Below, one piece after another: positions 27,169 to 35,237 of a stretch of 40,437 nt of DNA (position 1 is the stretch's first letter; every line of letters starts with the position of its first letter). Position numbers and translations under genes: made by a program. The notes below the pieces were generated by a model. The model was given only the letters and a program-made list of their open reading frames with translations, was not told the origin of the DNA and did no database searches. Source of the DNA: an uncultured Clostridia bacterium (GTDB lineage Bacteria > Bacillota > Clostridia > Christensenellales > UBA1242); NCBI GenBank assembly GCA_944372365.1, contig CALVYP010000006.1, positions 1 through 40,437 on the forward strand, given 5' to 3'.

Positions 27169-27801
27169 TTATGTATTTTTTTGCTTTTTAATTAAAAGCA
27201 TAAAAATGCGTTTCTCTGCCATCGAAAATGACGAAAATTTTTCTAAAGTCCACACCTTTTTTATCAAAAAATATTCGTCAATCAAATCTTCAATTTCTTT
27301 ATACATATAAAATTTTATGTATGTGCGCAAACTCTCATCTACTGGCTGCTTTAAAAAACCTTCGCCGCGCCCTTCCAAAAACGAAACCAAAAGCACACCG
27401 TCATCCTTTAACGCATCGTAAAAGCGCTTGAAAGCCTGCGCGCTTTGGCAGTGGCTGAAATGCAATAGCAAATTGTTTGCGACTATGCCGTCAAACCTGT
27501 TTTGATAGTTCATCTGCAAAACATCTTGGCACAAAAATTTGCAGTTGTCAAAGGCGTTTTGCGCAAGTTCAATCATCTTCTTGCTGTTGTCAATTCCAAG
27601 CACCCGCTTATCAAAACTTGCCATGTAGGAAGTAAACTGCCCTACACCGCATCCCGCATCTAAAATTTCCTTACCTTTTACATTTTGCAAAAAAAAGTCA
27701 ATGTAAACGCTGTCGGAAAAATCGTTTGCATATTGCTGCGCATACATTGACGCAATTTTATCATAGGTGATTTTGTTGTTTTCAATATTTAAATATCTCA
27801 T
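27169..27801 (-). CDS. SAM-dependent methyltransferase, class I
   Basis: 210 residues from the ATG at 27801, overlapping the cmk stop by four bases. Motif I is EILDAGCGVGQFTSYM (about residues 44-59), followed by VLGIDNSKKMIELAQ and FDGIVANNLLLHF. The substrate is unknown; small molecules are typical for this UbiE/ubiquinone-like group. It is translationally coupled to cmk and is the last gene before the surface protein promoter. Confidence 0.88.
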   Translation of the reverse strand: MRYLNIENNKITYDKIASMYAQQYANDFSDSVYIDFFLQNVKGKEILDAGCGVGQFTSYMASFDKRVLGIDNSKKMIELAQNAFDNCKFLCQDVLQMNYQNRFDGIVANNLLLHFSHCQSAQAFKRFYDALKDDGVLLVSFLEGRGEGFLKQPVDESLRTYIKFYMYKEIEDLIDEYFLIKKVWTLEKFSSFSMAEKRIFMLLIKKQKNT

Positions 27802-28466
27802 TTGCCAAGCTTTTCCATTACAATTTTTTTGCATAGATCTATAACCTGCGGCAGTGTTTTGCCGGTGGTGTCAATAACCGTGGCGTCTTTTGCGATCTCC
27901 AACTTGCCAAATTTTCTGTTTTCATCACGCTGATCACGCAATTTTAAATCTGCAAGCACTTCTTCAAAACTCGGCGCATTTGGTGCATCTTTAAATTGCA
28001 AATATCTTCGCTTTGCCCGCTCTTCTGCCGTGGCGGTGATGAAAAATTTGACATCAGCATTCGGCAAAACCACAGTGGTGATGTCGCGCCCTTCCATAAC
28101 GCAATCGTTGTTTTTTGCAAAGTTGCGCTGCAACTTTAAAACCACTTGCCTAACCTGCTGAAATGGTGAAATTAAGGATGTGAGCATGCTTATTTCTTCA
28201 CTGCGCAAAAAAGCAGTTTCATCCACACCATTGACGATAACATGCTGCTCTTCGCCGTCGAAGTAAACTTGTATGCGCAAATTTTCAACCAACTGCGCAA
28301 TGGATTTTTCATCCACGCTTTTAAAGCCACGCCTTTTAAAATTGCATGCTATGCCCCTGTAAATTGCGCCCGTGTCAAGCCTTTTGAAACCAAGCGCTTT
28401 GCTTAAACCTTGACTTAGCGTGCTTTTGCCGCTGCTGGTTGTGCCGTCTATTGCGATGTTAAACAT
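27798..28466 (-). CDS. cmk: Cytidylate kinase
   Basis: 222 residues. P-loop IDGTTSSGKST (7-17), then LDTGAIYRGIA, the CMP-binding GRDITTVVLPNADVKFFI, and the lid AEERAKRRYLQ. It phosphorylates CMP and dCMP. In related genomes cmk lies directly next to plsC and rpsA; here about 3 kb of accessory sequence separates them. Confidence 0.97.
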   Translation of the reverse strand: MFNIAIDGTTSSGKSTLSQGLSKALGFKRLDTGAIYRGIACNFKRRGFKSVDEKSIAQLVENLRIQVYFDGEEQHVIVNGVDETAFLRSEEISMLTSLISPFQQVRQVVLKLQRNFAKNNDCVMEGRDITTVVLPNADVKFFITATAEERAKRRYLQFKDAPNAPSFEEVLADLKLRDQRDENRKFGKLEIAKDATVIDTTGKTLPQVIDLCKKIVMEKLGK

Positions 28467-28519
28467 ATTTCACCTCAAAAATAATTATATCAAACAATAA
28501 ATTTAAGTCAAATTTTTTA

Positions 28520-28546
28520 ATAAAAAAATCGCATTATTGCGATTTA
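28520..28546 (-). terminator. Terminator of the 148-residue gene
   Basis: AAATCGCA / TGCGATTT around a TTAT loop with seven T on the minus strand. It overlaps the stop codon. Confidence 0.8.
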
Positions 28547-28990
28547 TTTTGAAAGTTCATTTTGCTTTTCGGTTATATTTCTTACATCATTTATTAAATT
28601 TTTCACTGCCTTTTCTAAACCAGCGTTTTTATTAGTTATTTGTGTTTTAACAAAATTTTGTTGTTGTAAATTCCTTTTTGAGTTAATAAAAGCAATCTCT
28701 ACAAAATGTGGATGCCTTAGGCACATCATATAATTCGGCTCGCCATTATTACGCACAACGCTTTCACCATAAGATGTAGCTACAAATGTTTTTGCAAAAT
28801 TAAGAACAATTTCATATTCCTTTGTTCCTTCATCAAAAACCAAACTATCTTGCTCTTTAATGGTTTGTGGACGCGGCAAAACTTTGAAGACAACCGATTT
28901 ATCATGTTTGGCATATTCCACAATAAATTGTCTTCCGTCTGCGCTTGAAATTGAAGCATCTGCATAAAAATCGTTTTCATGATATAGCAT
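28544..28990 (-). CDS. Protein of unknown function
   Basis: 148 residues from the ATG at 28990, with AAAGGGGTGAG upstream. An open frame runs on further into the tRNA-Thr region, but that part is antisense to the tRNA and is not coding. The protein starts YHENDFYADASISSADGRQF, has several beta-like strands (FIVEYAKHDKSVVFKVLP), and ends in a polar helix (EKAVKNLINDVRNITEKQNE). No domain is recognised. It lies beside tRNA-Thr in the accessory stretch and may be recently acquired. Confidence 0.65.
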   Translation of the reverse strand: MLYHENDFYADASISSADGRQFIVEYAKHDKSVVFKVLPRPQTIKEQDSLVFDEGTKEYEIVLNFAKTFVATSYGESVVRNNGEPNYMMCLRHPHFVEIAFINSKRNLQQQNFVKTQITNKNAGLEKAVKNLINDVRNITEKQNELSK

Positions 28991-29047
28991 AATCTCACCC
29001 CTTTGCAAAATTTTAACATATTTAAAAATCAAATTCAATAAAAATAT

Positions 29048-29075
29048 TTGAATTTTTTTTAAAATATGATATATT
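29048..29075 (+). promoter_or_regulatory. Promoter of tRNA-Thr
   Basis: TTGAAT (29048-29053), 16-base spacer, TATATT (29070-29075). Predicted start is just before the tRNA at 29084. Confidence 0.6.
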
Positions 29076-29083
29076 ATTGCCAT

Positions 29084-29159
29084 GCTGGCGTAGCACAGTT
29101 GGTAGTGCATTTGATTCGTAATCAAAAGGTCGCGGGTTCGAGTCCCGCCGCCAGCTCCA
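29084..29159 (+). tRNA. tRNA-Thr (anticodon CGT)
   Basis: 76 bases with encoded CCA. Acceptor GCTGGCG / CGCCAGC, D stem GCAC / GTGC, anticodon stem TTTGA / TCAAA with loop TTCGTAA (anticodon CGT, reads ACG), T arm GCGGG / CCCGC. All stems are perfect. It is followed by a tandem repeat whose units restart with its last 16 bases. Confidence 0.96.
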
Positions 29160-29531
29160 AAGAACGGCCTGCATGTGCGGCGGAGTTTTGCGCAGCAAAA
29201 CTGCAACCTGAAAGGTTGCAACTCGAACCCCTGGGTTCGTTATCGAGCCTTTAAGGCGAACATCAACAACTTGCAAAAGTTGTTATTCCCGCCGCCAGCT
29301 CCAAAGAACGGCCTGCATGTGCGGCGGAGTTTTGCACAGCAAAAAGCAACCTGAAAGGTTGCAACTCGAACCCCGGGTTCGTTATCGAGCCTTCAAGGCG
29401 AACATCAACAACTTTGTAAAAAGTTGTTATTCCCGCCGCCAGCTCCAAAGAACAGTTCGCTTTGCGCGGCGGAGTTTTGCGCAGCAAAACTGCAACCTGC
29501 AAGGTTGCGACTCGAACCCCTAGGTTCGTTA
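29144..29531 (+). repeat. Tandem repeat, 2.7 copies of a 144-base unit starting with the tRNA-Thr 3' end
   Basis: Units start at 29144, 29288 and 29432, a period of exactly 144. Each begins CCCGCCGCCAGCTCCA, identical to the tRNA 3' end including CCA, then AAAGAAC. Conserved hairpins per unit are GTTTTGC / GCAAAAC, GCAACCT / AGGTTGC, CGAACCC / GGGTTCG and CAACTT / AAGTTG with GCAA or GTAA loops. Loops and stem lengths differ between copies while pairing is kept (for example one base pair longer in copy 2), which favours a structured RNA. The third copy decays after 29531. The minus strand is open in this region only because it is antisense to the tRNA. Confidence 0.9.
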
Positions 29532-29610
29532 CCCTGCCGTAATATAACAAAGCAACTTTTAATAAAAATATGCGTCTCATAAATTTTTAAAACATTAAAG
29601 GAGTCAATAT
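29532..29610. other. AT-rich intergenic spacer before the hydrolase
   Basis: After the third repeat fades, about 80 bases of AT-rich DNA lead to an AAAGGAG site at 29599-29605. No strong promoter was recognised; the 29160-29531 part of this gap is the tandem repeat. Confidence 0.6.
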
Positions 29611-30456
29611 TTGGAAATTATTGAGGTTAAAACTAAACGAGGAGATACGCTATACGGCTGTATATATGGAGCAAAATATAAAGACACTTGTGTTATCATT
29701 ACAAATGGCACTTGCGGCAATATTTTTGAAAATAAATTTTTACAGATTATTGGCAAAGAATTAGAAAAATCTAAAATTTGTTTTATTTATGCACATAATA
29801 GCGGCGCTTTTCATCGATTAGATTCACCAACCAAAAGTGGCAAGCCTACTGGATGCACTTATGAACTTTTCAATAATTGTATTGAAGATTTGCAAGCATA
29901 CGTTTCCTGGGCAAAACAAAATAAATATAAACATATTATTCTTGGCGGGCATTCTTATGGAGCAAATAAGGTTGTATATTATCTTTCTAAAAATCAAAAA
30001 GAAAAAATTGATAAATACATTTTACTATCGCCAACCGACATAAGTCGCTTAAATAACAGTAAAAAAATTTCTGTAAAAGCACTTATGCCTATTGCCACAT
30101 CATATAAAAAAGAACATAAACTTGACGAACTTTTACCTGTTTTGTTTGATAATTACAACCAATTCACTGCCCGAACTTTTTTAGATTTTATGAATAATAA
30201 AAACTCAAAAAACTTGCCAATTTATTCTGAAAATGGAGACTGGAAACAACTTCATAAAATAAAACAAGATGGTTTATTTATTATGGGCGCTAACGATAAT
30301 TTCGCTTATGGAGATGCTCTTAATCACTTAAAAAAAATCAATGAAAATAGCAAAACAAAAAACAATACTATAAAAGTAATTGAAAACTGCGGACATACTT
30401 TTAAACATAAAGAAAAAGAACTAAGTCAAATAATCTTGGAGTTTATAAAAAATTAG
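29611..30456 (+). CDS. Alpha/beta hydrolase, atypical composition
   Basis: 281 residues from the TTG at 29611, supported by AAGGAG seven bases upstream; no other start is near. The nucleophile elbow GGHSYGAN holds Ser115, the acid is likely Asp229 in GANDNF, and His262 lies in CGHTFK, a complete triad. The fold resembles fungal and bacterial DUF1749-like hydrolases. Substrate unknown. Codons are strongly AT-rich (many AAA, AAT, ATT) compared with the neighbouring housekeeping genes, and it lies directly behind a tRNA, so horizontal gain is likely. Confidence 0.85.
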   Translation: MEIIEVKTKRGDTLYGCIYGAKYKDTCVIITNGTCGNIFENKFLQIIGKELEKSKICFIYAHNSGAFHRLDSPTKSGKPTGCTYELFNNCIEDLQAYVSWAKQNKYKHIILGGHSYGANKVVYYLSKNQKEKIDKYILLSPTDISRLNNSKKISVKALMPIATSYKKEHKLDELLPVLFDNYNQFTARTFLDFMNNKNSKNLPIYSENGDWKQLHKIKQDGLFIMGANDNFAYGDALNHLKKINENSKTKNNTIKVIENCGHTFKHKEKELSQIILEFIKN

Positions 30457-30508
30457 ATTTACAACATTAGTGCACAACAATGTGTTATATATCAATTAAA
30501 TTACATAA

Positions 30509-30539
30509 AAAAACAGAATGCCAATTTCATTCTGTTTTT
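30509..30539. terminator. Bidirectional terminator after hydrolase and membrane protein
   Basis: AAAAACAGAATG / CATTCTGTTTTT with a seven-base loop between the two convergent genes. Confidence 0.85.
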
Positions 30540-30548
30540 GTTTTTCAA

Positions 30549-31250
30549 TTATTCGCTTTTGTCGGAAGGCTTTTCTTCTGCTGCTGGTTCTGCTGGCTCT
30601 TCTTGTTTAACTTCTTCTTTTTCTTTCGCTTTTGCTTTGCTTGATTTTTTTGCCTTCTTTGGCTCTTCTACTTTCTCTTCTACCTTCTCTTCAACCTTTG
30701 GTTCTTCTGCTTTTGGTTGTTCTTCTGCTGGTTTAGCTTGCTCTGCCTGAGGTTGAGTTTGAGCAGCAGGCTGCAACTCGGCTTTAAGCAGTTTTTTGTT
30801 TTTAAACCAATCAATTAAAATCAAAACGCAAGCCGCAACCAACACGATAATAACAAGCAGGTTGACAACGCTAAACGAACTTACAAGACCAACAATTCCA
30901 ACCACAATTGTAATTATTGTGTAAATAATCAGTCTTCTAACGGTTTTCTTGTTCTTTTCAAATTCGCTTGGCGAAAGGTTAACTTTTGAAAAGCTGAATG
31001 CCGCACAAAGCACACCAATCAGCGACAAAATAATTAAGATTATAGATGAATACATTAAAACCATACCCATCATATCGCCAAACATGTTAACGATGCTTTC
31101 CGCAGCGCCCTCCTCCATCCCTTCGCCTGCACTAGAGATAAGCACGATTGCAGGAATAATTAAAATTGCACTAGACACAAGAAGCGCGATGTATGCCGCT
31201 AAACTTATAATAATTCCAGAAAACAATAGCGGCCTAGATATTTTTTTCAT
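30549..31250 (-). CDS. Membrane protein with long charged C-terminal tail
   Basis: 233 residues. Four hydrophobic segments (about 9-38, 59-90, 105-125, 129-147) are followed by a tail from about 158 made of Glu, Lys, Pro and Ala repeats (VEEKVEEKVEEPKKAKK). The tail is low-complexity and probably cytoplasmic. Not assigned to a family. The ATG has AAAGGAG upstream, and a good promoter sits at 31270-31298, so it is monocistronic. Confidence 0.75.
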   Translation of the reverse strand: MKKISRPLLFSGIIISLAAYIALLVSSAILIIPAIVLISSAGEGMEEGAAESIVNMFGDMMGMVLMYSSIILIILSLIGVLCAAFSFSKVNLSPSEFEKNKKTVRRLIIYTIITIVVGIVGLVSSFSVVNLLVIIVLVAACVLILIDWFKNKKLLKAELQPAAQTQPQAEQAKPAEEQPKAEEPKVEEKVEEKVEEPKKAKKSSKAKAKEKEEVKQEEPAEPAAEEKPSDKSE

Positions 31251-31269
31251 TTTTTTCTCCTTTATTCAC

Positions 31270-31298
31270 AACATACCACATTTTGTATGTTATGTCAA
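31270..31298 (-). promoter_or_regulatory. Promoter of the membrane protein gene
   Basis: TTGACA (31293-31298), 17-base spacer, TATGTT (31270-31275). The spacer contains a partial inverted repeat around AACATAC / GTATGTT. Confidence 0.7.
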
Positions 31299-31314
31299 AC
31301 AAATTTACAATATG

Positions 31315-32328
31315 TTATAAACTAAAGCTAACCTTTTTTTCTTCTGGTGATGTGTTTATCACAGTGACACCCACTTTTTGGCCAAGTTTGACAAACTCAT
31401 ATATATTTGCATCACTGCGCTCGGTGACATTTGAAATATGCAGCAGCCCAGTTACACCATTTTCAAGTTTTATTATTGCGCCGAACGCCAAAATTTTGAT
31501 AACTTCGCCATCATATTTTTCGCCAACTTGCAACTGCTTAATTTTTTCAATCATCGGGTCAGGCAAAATTTGTTTAAGCCCAAGTTTAACTTTTTTGTTT
31601 TCACGGTCAAGCTCGATAACTTTGAAAGTATACTCCTTGCCTTCTTTAAGCACATCGGCTGGGCTTTGAATTTTTTCAAAAGAAAGATCGGAAATATGAA
31701 TAAAGCAATCCACGCCGCCAACATCAACAAATGCCCCGTAAGGCAAAATCTTTTTGACAACGCCTTTTACAATTTTGTTGATGAAAATGCTTTTCCAAAA
31801 CAGCTCTTCATTTGCAAGGCGCGTTTGCTGCTGCAAAAGTTTGATGCTTGCAACAATTTTTTTATCATCTTTATCTATTTCAGTCACCACCGCCTCACAC
31901 TGCTTGCCAATCAGACTTTTTATATTCACTCTGCGCTCGTCCACTTCATCATACGGCACAAAAATTTGATAGTCGCCCATCTTGCCCACCAAGCCGTCAT
32001 CTATGCCGATAGGCACAAACGAAAATTTGCTGCCAAGTTTAAGTTTTTGCGCGTTTTGAGTGCCAAGTATGGTGACATCCGCTTGCGATTTTGAAGCGAT
32101 AATCATTCCTTCTTCATTAGTGCCCAAAATCATAACCTTAAATCTGTCGCCGATTTTTATTTCGTCGAAGTCGTCAAAGTCGCTTTTTTCAATAAATGCA
32201 TCCTTCTTGCCACCGATATTAAAAATCACGCCGTCGTCGCGCTTAAAAACAACCACACCATCTTGCAGTTGCCCTTTTTTGTAGGATGTAAAAGTTTTTT
32301 CAATAGCCTCTAAATTAAATTCACTCAT
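31315..32328 (-). CDS. rpsA: 30S ribosomal protein S1 homologue
   Basis: 337 residues with four S1 (OB-fold) domains at about 17-85, 100-170, 185-255 and 272-337. The third is most canonical (KGVVKKILPYGAFVDVGGVDCFIHISDLS). It is shorter than the six-domain E. coli protein but normal for Bacillota, where its role in initiation is limited. The ATG overlaps the plsC stop by four bases. Confidence 0.93.
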   Translation of the reverse strand: MSEFNLEAIEKTFTSYKKGQLQDGVVVFKRDDGVIFNIGGKKDAFIEKSDFDDFDEIKIGDRFKVMILGTNEEGMIIASKSQADVTILGTQNAQKLKLGSKFSFVPIGIDDGLVGKMGDYQIFVPYDEVDERRVNIKSLIGKQCEAVVTEIDKDDKKIVASIKLLQQQTRLANEELFWKSIFINKIVKGVVKKILPYGAFVDVGGVDCFIHISDLSFEKIQSPADVLKEGKEYTFKVIELDRENKKVKLGLKQILPDPMIEKIKQLQVGEKYDGEVIKILAFGAIIKLENGVTGLLHISNVTERSDANIYEFVKLGQKVGVTVINTSPEEKKVSFSL

Positions 32329-32945
32329 TTTGATTTCCTTTTCTTACTAAATTTTTCCTCCGCCTGCTGTTTTAACTGATTAAGCTTTTGCGAAACAATT
32401 TCACTTGCTTTATCCAGCACTTCTTCGGTGATTTTCGCACCATAAAACTCATCGAGTTCGTAAGGCTTTCCGATTAAAATTTTGGTCATTCTAAACGCAT
32501 GCGGCCTGTTGTAAACCCAAACCGGAATGATTGGTGCTTTGGCTTTGATTGCAAGCATTGCCGCACCGCTTTTAACTTCGCCAAGCTCCACATTGTCGCT
32601 TTTATTGCGCGTGCCTTCTGGAAAGATGATTAGTTTTTTATTGTTTTTAAGCACTTTTAAAGCATTTTTGATTGCCCCGACATCGGCCGATTGCCTGTCA
32701 ATTTTAATGCCACCCATTGCTTTGATAAACGCACCAAAAAGCTTGTTTTTAAAGAGTTCTTTTTTTGCCAGAAAATATTTTTTTTCAAATGTTCCAAGCA
32801 CAATGTTTACAGCATCAAGGTTTGATGTGTGATTCATGGTTAAAACTGCCTTACCTTTTTTAAGGTTCTCTTTGCCGTAAATTTTGCAAGGATATATAAT
32901 TTTACCTGGAATAAATGCCAAAAACTGCACTGCGTGAAATATCAT
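32325..32945 (-). CDS. plsC: 1-acyl-sn-glycerol-3-phosphate acyltransferase
   Basis: 206 residues. The catalytic HX4D motif is NHTSNLD (His39, Asp44), and the glycerol-phosphate binding motif is FPEGTRNKS (109-117). It makes phosphatidic acid at the membrane. The ATG has GGAGG upstream. It lies between rluB and rpsA, the common clostridial order. Confidence 0.95.
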   Translation of the reverse strand: MIFHAVQFLAFIPGKIIYPCKIYGKENLKKGKAVLTMNHTSNLDAVNIVLGTFEKKYFLAKKELFKNKLFGAFIKAMGGIKIDRQSADVGAIKNALKVLKNNKKLIIFPEGTRNKSDNVELGEVKSGAAMLAIKAKAPIIPVWVYNRPHAFRMTKILIGKPYELDEFYGAKITEEVLDKASEIVSQKLNQLKQQAEEKFSKKRKSK

Positions 32946-32957
32946 GTTGCCTCCTTA

Positions 32958-33659
32958 CTAAAAAATCAACTGGTCAAGTTCGTATGGTTTGAGTGGTTTA
33001 TACTCTCCGCGCTTTAACCCGCCAAGTTTCACCCCGCCAATACGAACGCGCTTGAGAAGAGTTATGTTTTTGCCAATAGCTTCAAACATCTTGCGCACTT
33101 GGTGGTTTAACCCTTCGTGGATAACAACCGACAGCCGTGTGGCGTTTGCCTGAACTCCTGCAACCTTAACTTTTGCCTTTGGCAACCTTTGCCCATCAAT
33201 TACAACGCCATTTCTAAGCACCGCAAGTTCGCTTTGCTTTATGTCGCCTTCAATTTTAACGATGTATTCTTTTTCAATCTCGCCACTAGGATGCGAAACT
33301 TTGTTTGCAAAGTCGCCGTCGTTGGTTAAGATGATAAGCCCCTCGGTGTCGTAATCCAGCCTGCCGATTGAAAACAATCTTTGAGATGACGGCACTAAAT
33401 CAAAAATGGTTTTTCTTCCCTTTTCATCGCTGTTTGTGCAGGCATAGCCCTTAGGTTTGTGCAGTTTGATATACACAAAAGAAAGAGGCAGGCTGATGCG
33501 TTTGCCATCAACTGCCACTTCATCATTTTTTTCATTAACTTGCGCCCCAAGGCTTGTTACAATTTTTCCGTTAACCGAAACTCTTCCCGCAGCGATTATA
33601 TCGTCGGCCTTTCTTCTTGCCGCAACACCCGCGGTGCTTAAAAATTTGTTTAATCTCAT
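32958..33659 (-). CDS. rluB: Ribosomal large subunit pseudouridine synthase, RluB type
   Basis: 233 residues. N-terminal S4 RNA-binding domain (RLNKFLSTAGVAARRKADD) and catalytic GRLDYDTEGLIILTNDG with Asp102. HQVRKMFEAIG is the conserved C-terminal motif. It modifies 23S rRNA. It starts 3 bases after the dac stop; the ribosome binding site is weak. Confidence 0.95.
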   Translation of the reverse strand: MRLNKFLSTAGVAARRKADDIIAAGRVSVNGKIVTSLGAQVNEKNDEVAVDGKRISLPLSFVYIKLHKPKGYACTNSDEKGRKTIFDLVPSSQRLFSIGRLDYDTEGLIILTNDGDFANKVSHPSGEIEKEYIVKIEGDIKQSELAVLRNGVVIDGQRLPKAKVKVAGVQANATRLSVVIHEGLNHQVRKMFEAIGKNITLLKRVRIGGVKLGGLKRGEYKPLKPYELDQLIF

Positions 33660-33662
33660 CTT

Positions 33663-34835
33663 TTACCATTGGTCAAGTATATCAAATATCCTTTGCTTAA
33701 ATGACCTTGCCTTTACATCTTCCATTGTAACAATATTTCCAGAAAATAGCAACTCTTTATCAAACAATATTTCAAACTCGCCAACTTTGCTGCCCGCCTT
33801 TAAAAATGGTTTGACGCTTGGCACAATCTGCACATTGGTTGAAATTTTGTCTAACTCCCAATCTGCAAGTGGATACATAAATGTGTGGTTATGCCCAATT
33901 TGCACGCACTGTTTCTCGCCACCCTCAACGACTAGTTGCGGATAAAACTCCACATCATCTGTTAAATTGTGCATCTTATAGTTTTCAAAACCCCATTCCA
34001 GCAGCCTTGCGCAATCTTCAAACATAAGGCTGCAATTAAGCACAACGCAAACAAGCCTCATGCCGTCACGCTCTGCCGCCGACACCAAACACCTGCCGGC
34101 GTCGTTTGTGTAGCCAGTTTTAACGCCAATCGCTCCGTCAAAAGTTCTAAGCAATTTATTTTTGTTTGCAAGATATCTATCCTTGCCATCAGCGCTTGTA
34201 ATTTTTTTGTTTTGAGTTGAAACAATCTCTCTAAACACATCATTTTCAAGTGCATATGCCGCAATCTTGGCAAGATCATGCGCGCTGGTGTAGTGGCCAT
34301 CTTCGTCTAAGCCATGAGTGTTTTCAAAATGCGTGTGTTTAAGCCCAAGTCGATGCGCAGTGAAGTTCATTTGATCAACAAAATGCTCCACGCTGCCCGA
34401 CACATGCTCGCCGATTGCAACGCTGGCATCATTCCCCGAAACAAGCATAAGGCCATATAATAAATCTCTAAGCGAGTGTCTTTCGCCTTTTCTTAAATAT
34501 AACGAAGTTCCCGGCACTCCAACAGCCTTTGGTGAGATTTCAAACACTTCGTCAAGGTTTTGGCAGTTGTCTAGCGCCGTGATTGCCGTCATAATTTTTG
34601 TTGTGCTTGCCATAGGCAAAGATGCATTGCTGTTTTTTTCAGCCAAAACTCTGCCGCTTGATGCTTCAATCAAACACATCGCCTTGGCCCTTGTTGCCAC
34701 ATCTGCGCGCACGAGAGAAGAGACCGATTTTATCGCGCCATAGCAAAATGAAAAAGTCATAAGCGCGGCAAGCAACACAGTGATTGTAACAAAAATAAGG
34801 TTTGAAAGTTTAGTTTTGCTCTTTGTTCTCTTCAT
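33663..34835 (-). CDS. dacF: D-alanyl-D-alanine carboxypeptidase (DacF-like PBP)
   Basis: 390 residues. Signal peptide or anchor at 10-33. The active site SxxK is Ser77-Thr-Thr-Lys80, then SGN 133-135 and KTG 239-241. A C-terminal beta-sandwich domain follows. It trims peptidoglycan stem peptides outside the membrane. The neighbours ytfJ and DUF2953 match clostridial spore-related loci, which favours DacF over DacA. The start overlaps the ytfJ 3' end by 26 bases. Confidence 0.93.
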   Translation of the reverse strand: MKRTKSKTKLSNLIFVTITVLLAALMTFSFCYGAIKSVSSLVRADVATRAKAMCLIEASSGRVLAEKNSNASLPMASTTKIMTAITALDNCQNLDEVFEISPKAVGVPGTSLYLRKGERHSLRDLLYGLMLVSGNDASVAIGEHVSGSVEHFVDQMNFTAHRLGLKHTHFENTHGLDEDGHYTSAHDLAKIAAYALENDVFREIVSTQNKKITSADGKDRYLANKNKLLRTFDGAIGVKTGYTNDAGRCLVSAAERDGMRLVCVVLNCSLMFEDCARLLEWGFENYKMHNLTDDVEFYPQLVVEGGEKQCVQIGHNHTFMYPLADWELDKISTNVQIVPSVKPFLKAGSKVGEFEILFDKELLFSGNIVTMEDVKARSFKQRIFDILDQW

Positions 34836-35208
34836 TGTTTTCCACCTTGCTTAAAAGAGCGTTGAAAATGTTTAGCACTGTTTGATAAAGCGATTTGTTT
34901 TCAACATTAACAAATTTAACTTCGCCCTTTGTTTCAATTAAAAAGCCAACTGGCGAAACACTCATCCCGCCGCTTGAACCACCAGCCATTGGAAAATGAT
35001 TTGCCACACGCCTAGAAGAAAGGTCGGCATACTCGCCGCCGCCAACCACATATCCAACGCTGACTTTTGAAATTGGAATTATGGTTGAGCCATCTTCTGT
35101 TACAACTTTTTCACCCACCACAGTGCTTGAATCTACAATGGTTTTAATTTTATCCATCGCGCTGGAAATAAGGCTGTTGATGGTTTCGCTGCTTGTATAG
35201 ATTTTCAT
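34810..35208 (-). CDS. ytfJ: GerW/YtfJ family protein
   Basis: 132 residues. KTIVDSSTVVGEKVVTEDGSTIIPISKVSVGY and the glycine-rich GGSSGGMSVSPVGFLI are diagnostic of the YtfJ family, known as sporulation proteins needed for lysozyme resistance and germination. AGGGGGT lies upstream. The presence of this cluster alone does not prove the organism sporulates. Confidence 0.93.
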   Translation of the reverse strand: MKIYTSSETINSLISSAMDKIKTIVDSSTVVGEKVVTEDGSTIIPISKVSVGYVVGGGEYADLSSRRVANHFPMAGGSSGGMSVSPVGFLIETKGEVKFVNVENKSLYQTVLNIFNALLSKVENNEENKEQN

Positions 35209-35237
35209 AATACCCCCTATATATTGTGTCTATTATG

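Noticed and set aside
29144..29531. CRISPR array
   Set aside because: Units are directly tandem with no unique spacers and are much longer than CRISPR repeats.
29022..29580. Minus-strand open frames of 84-105 codons over tRNA-Thr and its repeats
   Set aside because: They are the antisense of the tRNA (SWRRDSNPRPFDY-type peptide) and its repeated 3' end, a common artefact.
31438..32094. Plus-strand frame of 218 codons opposite rpsA
   Set aside because: Shadow of a strongly conserved four-domain S1 gene; composition is not protein-like.
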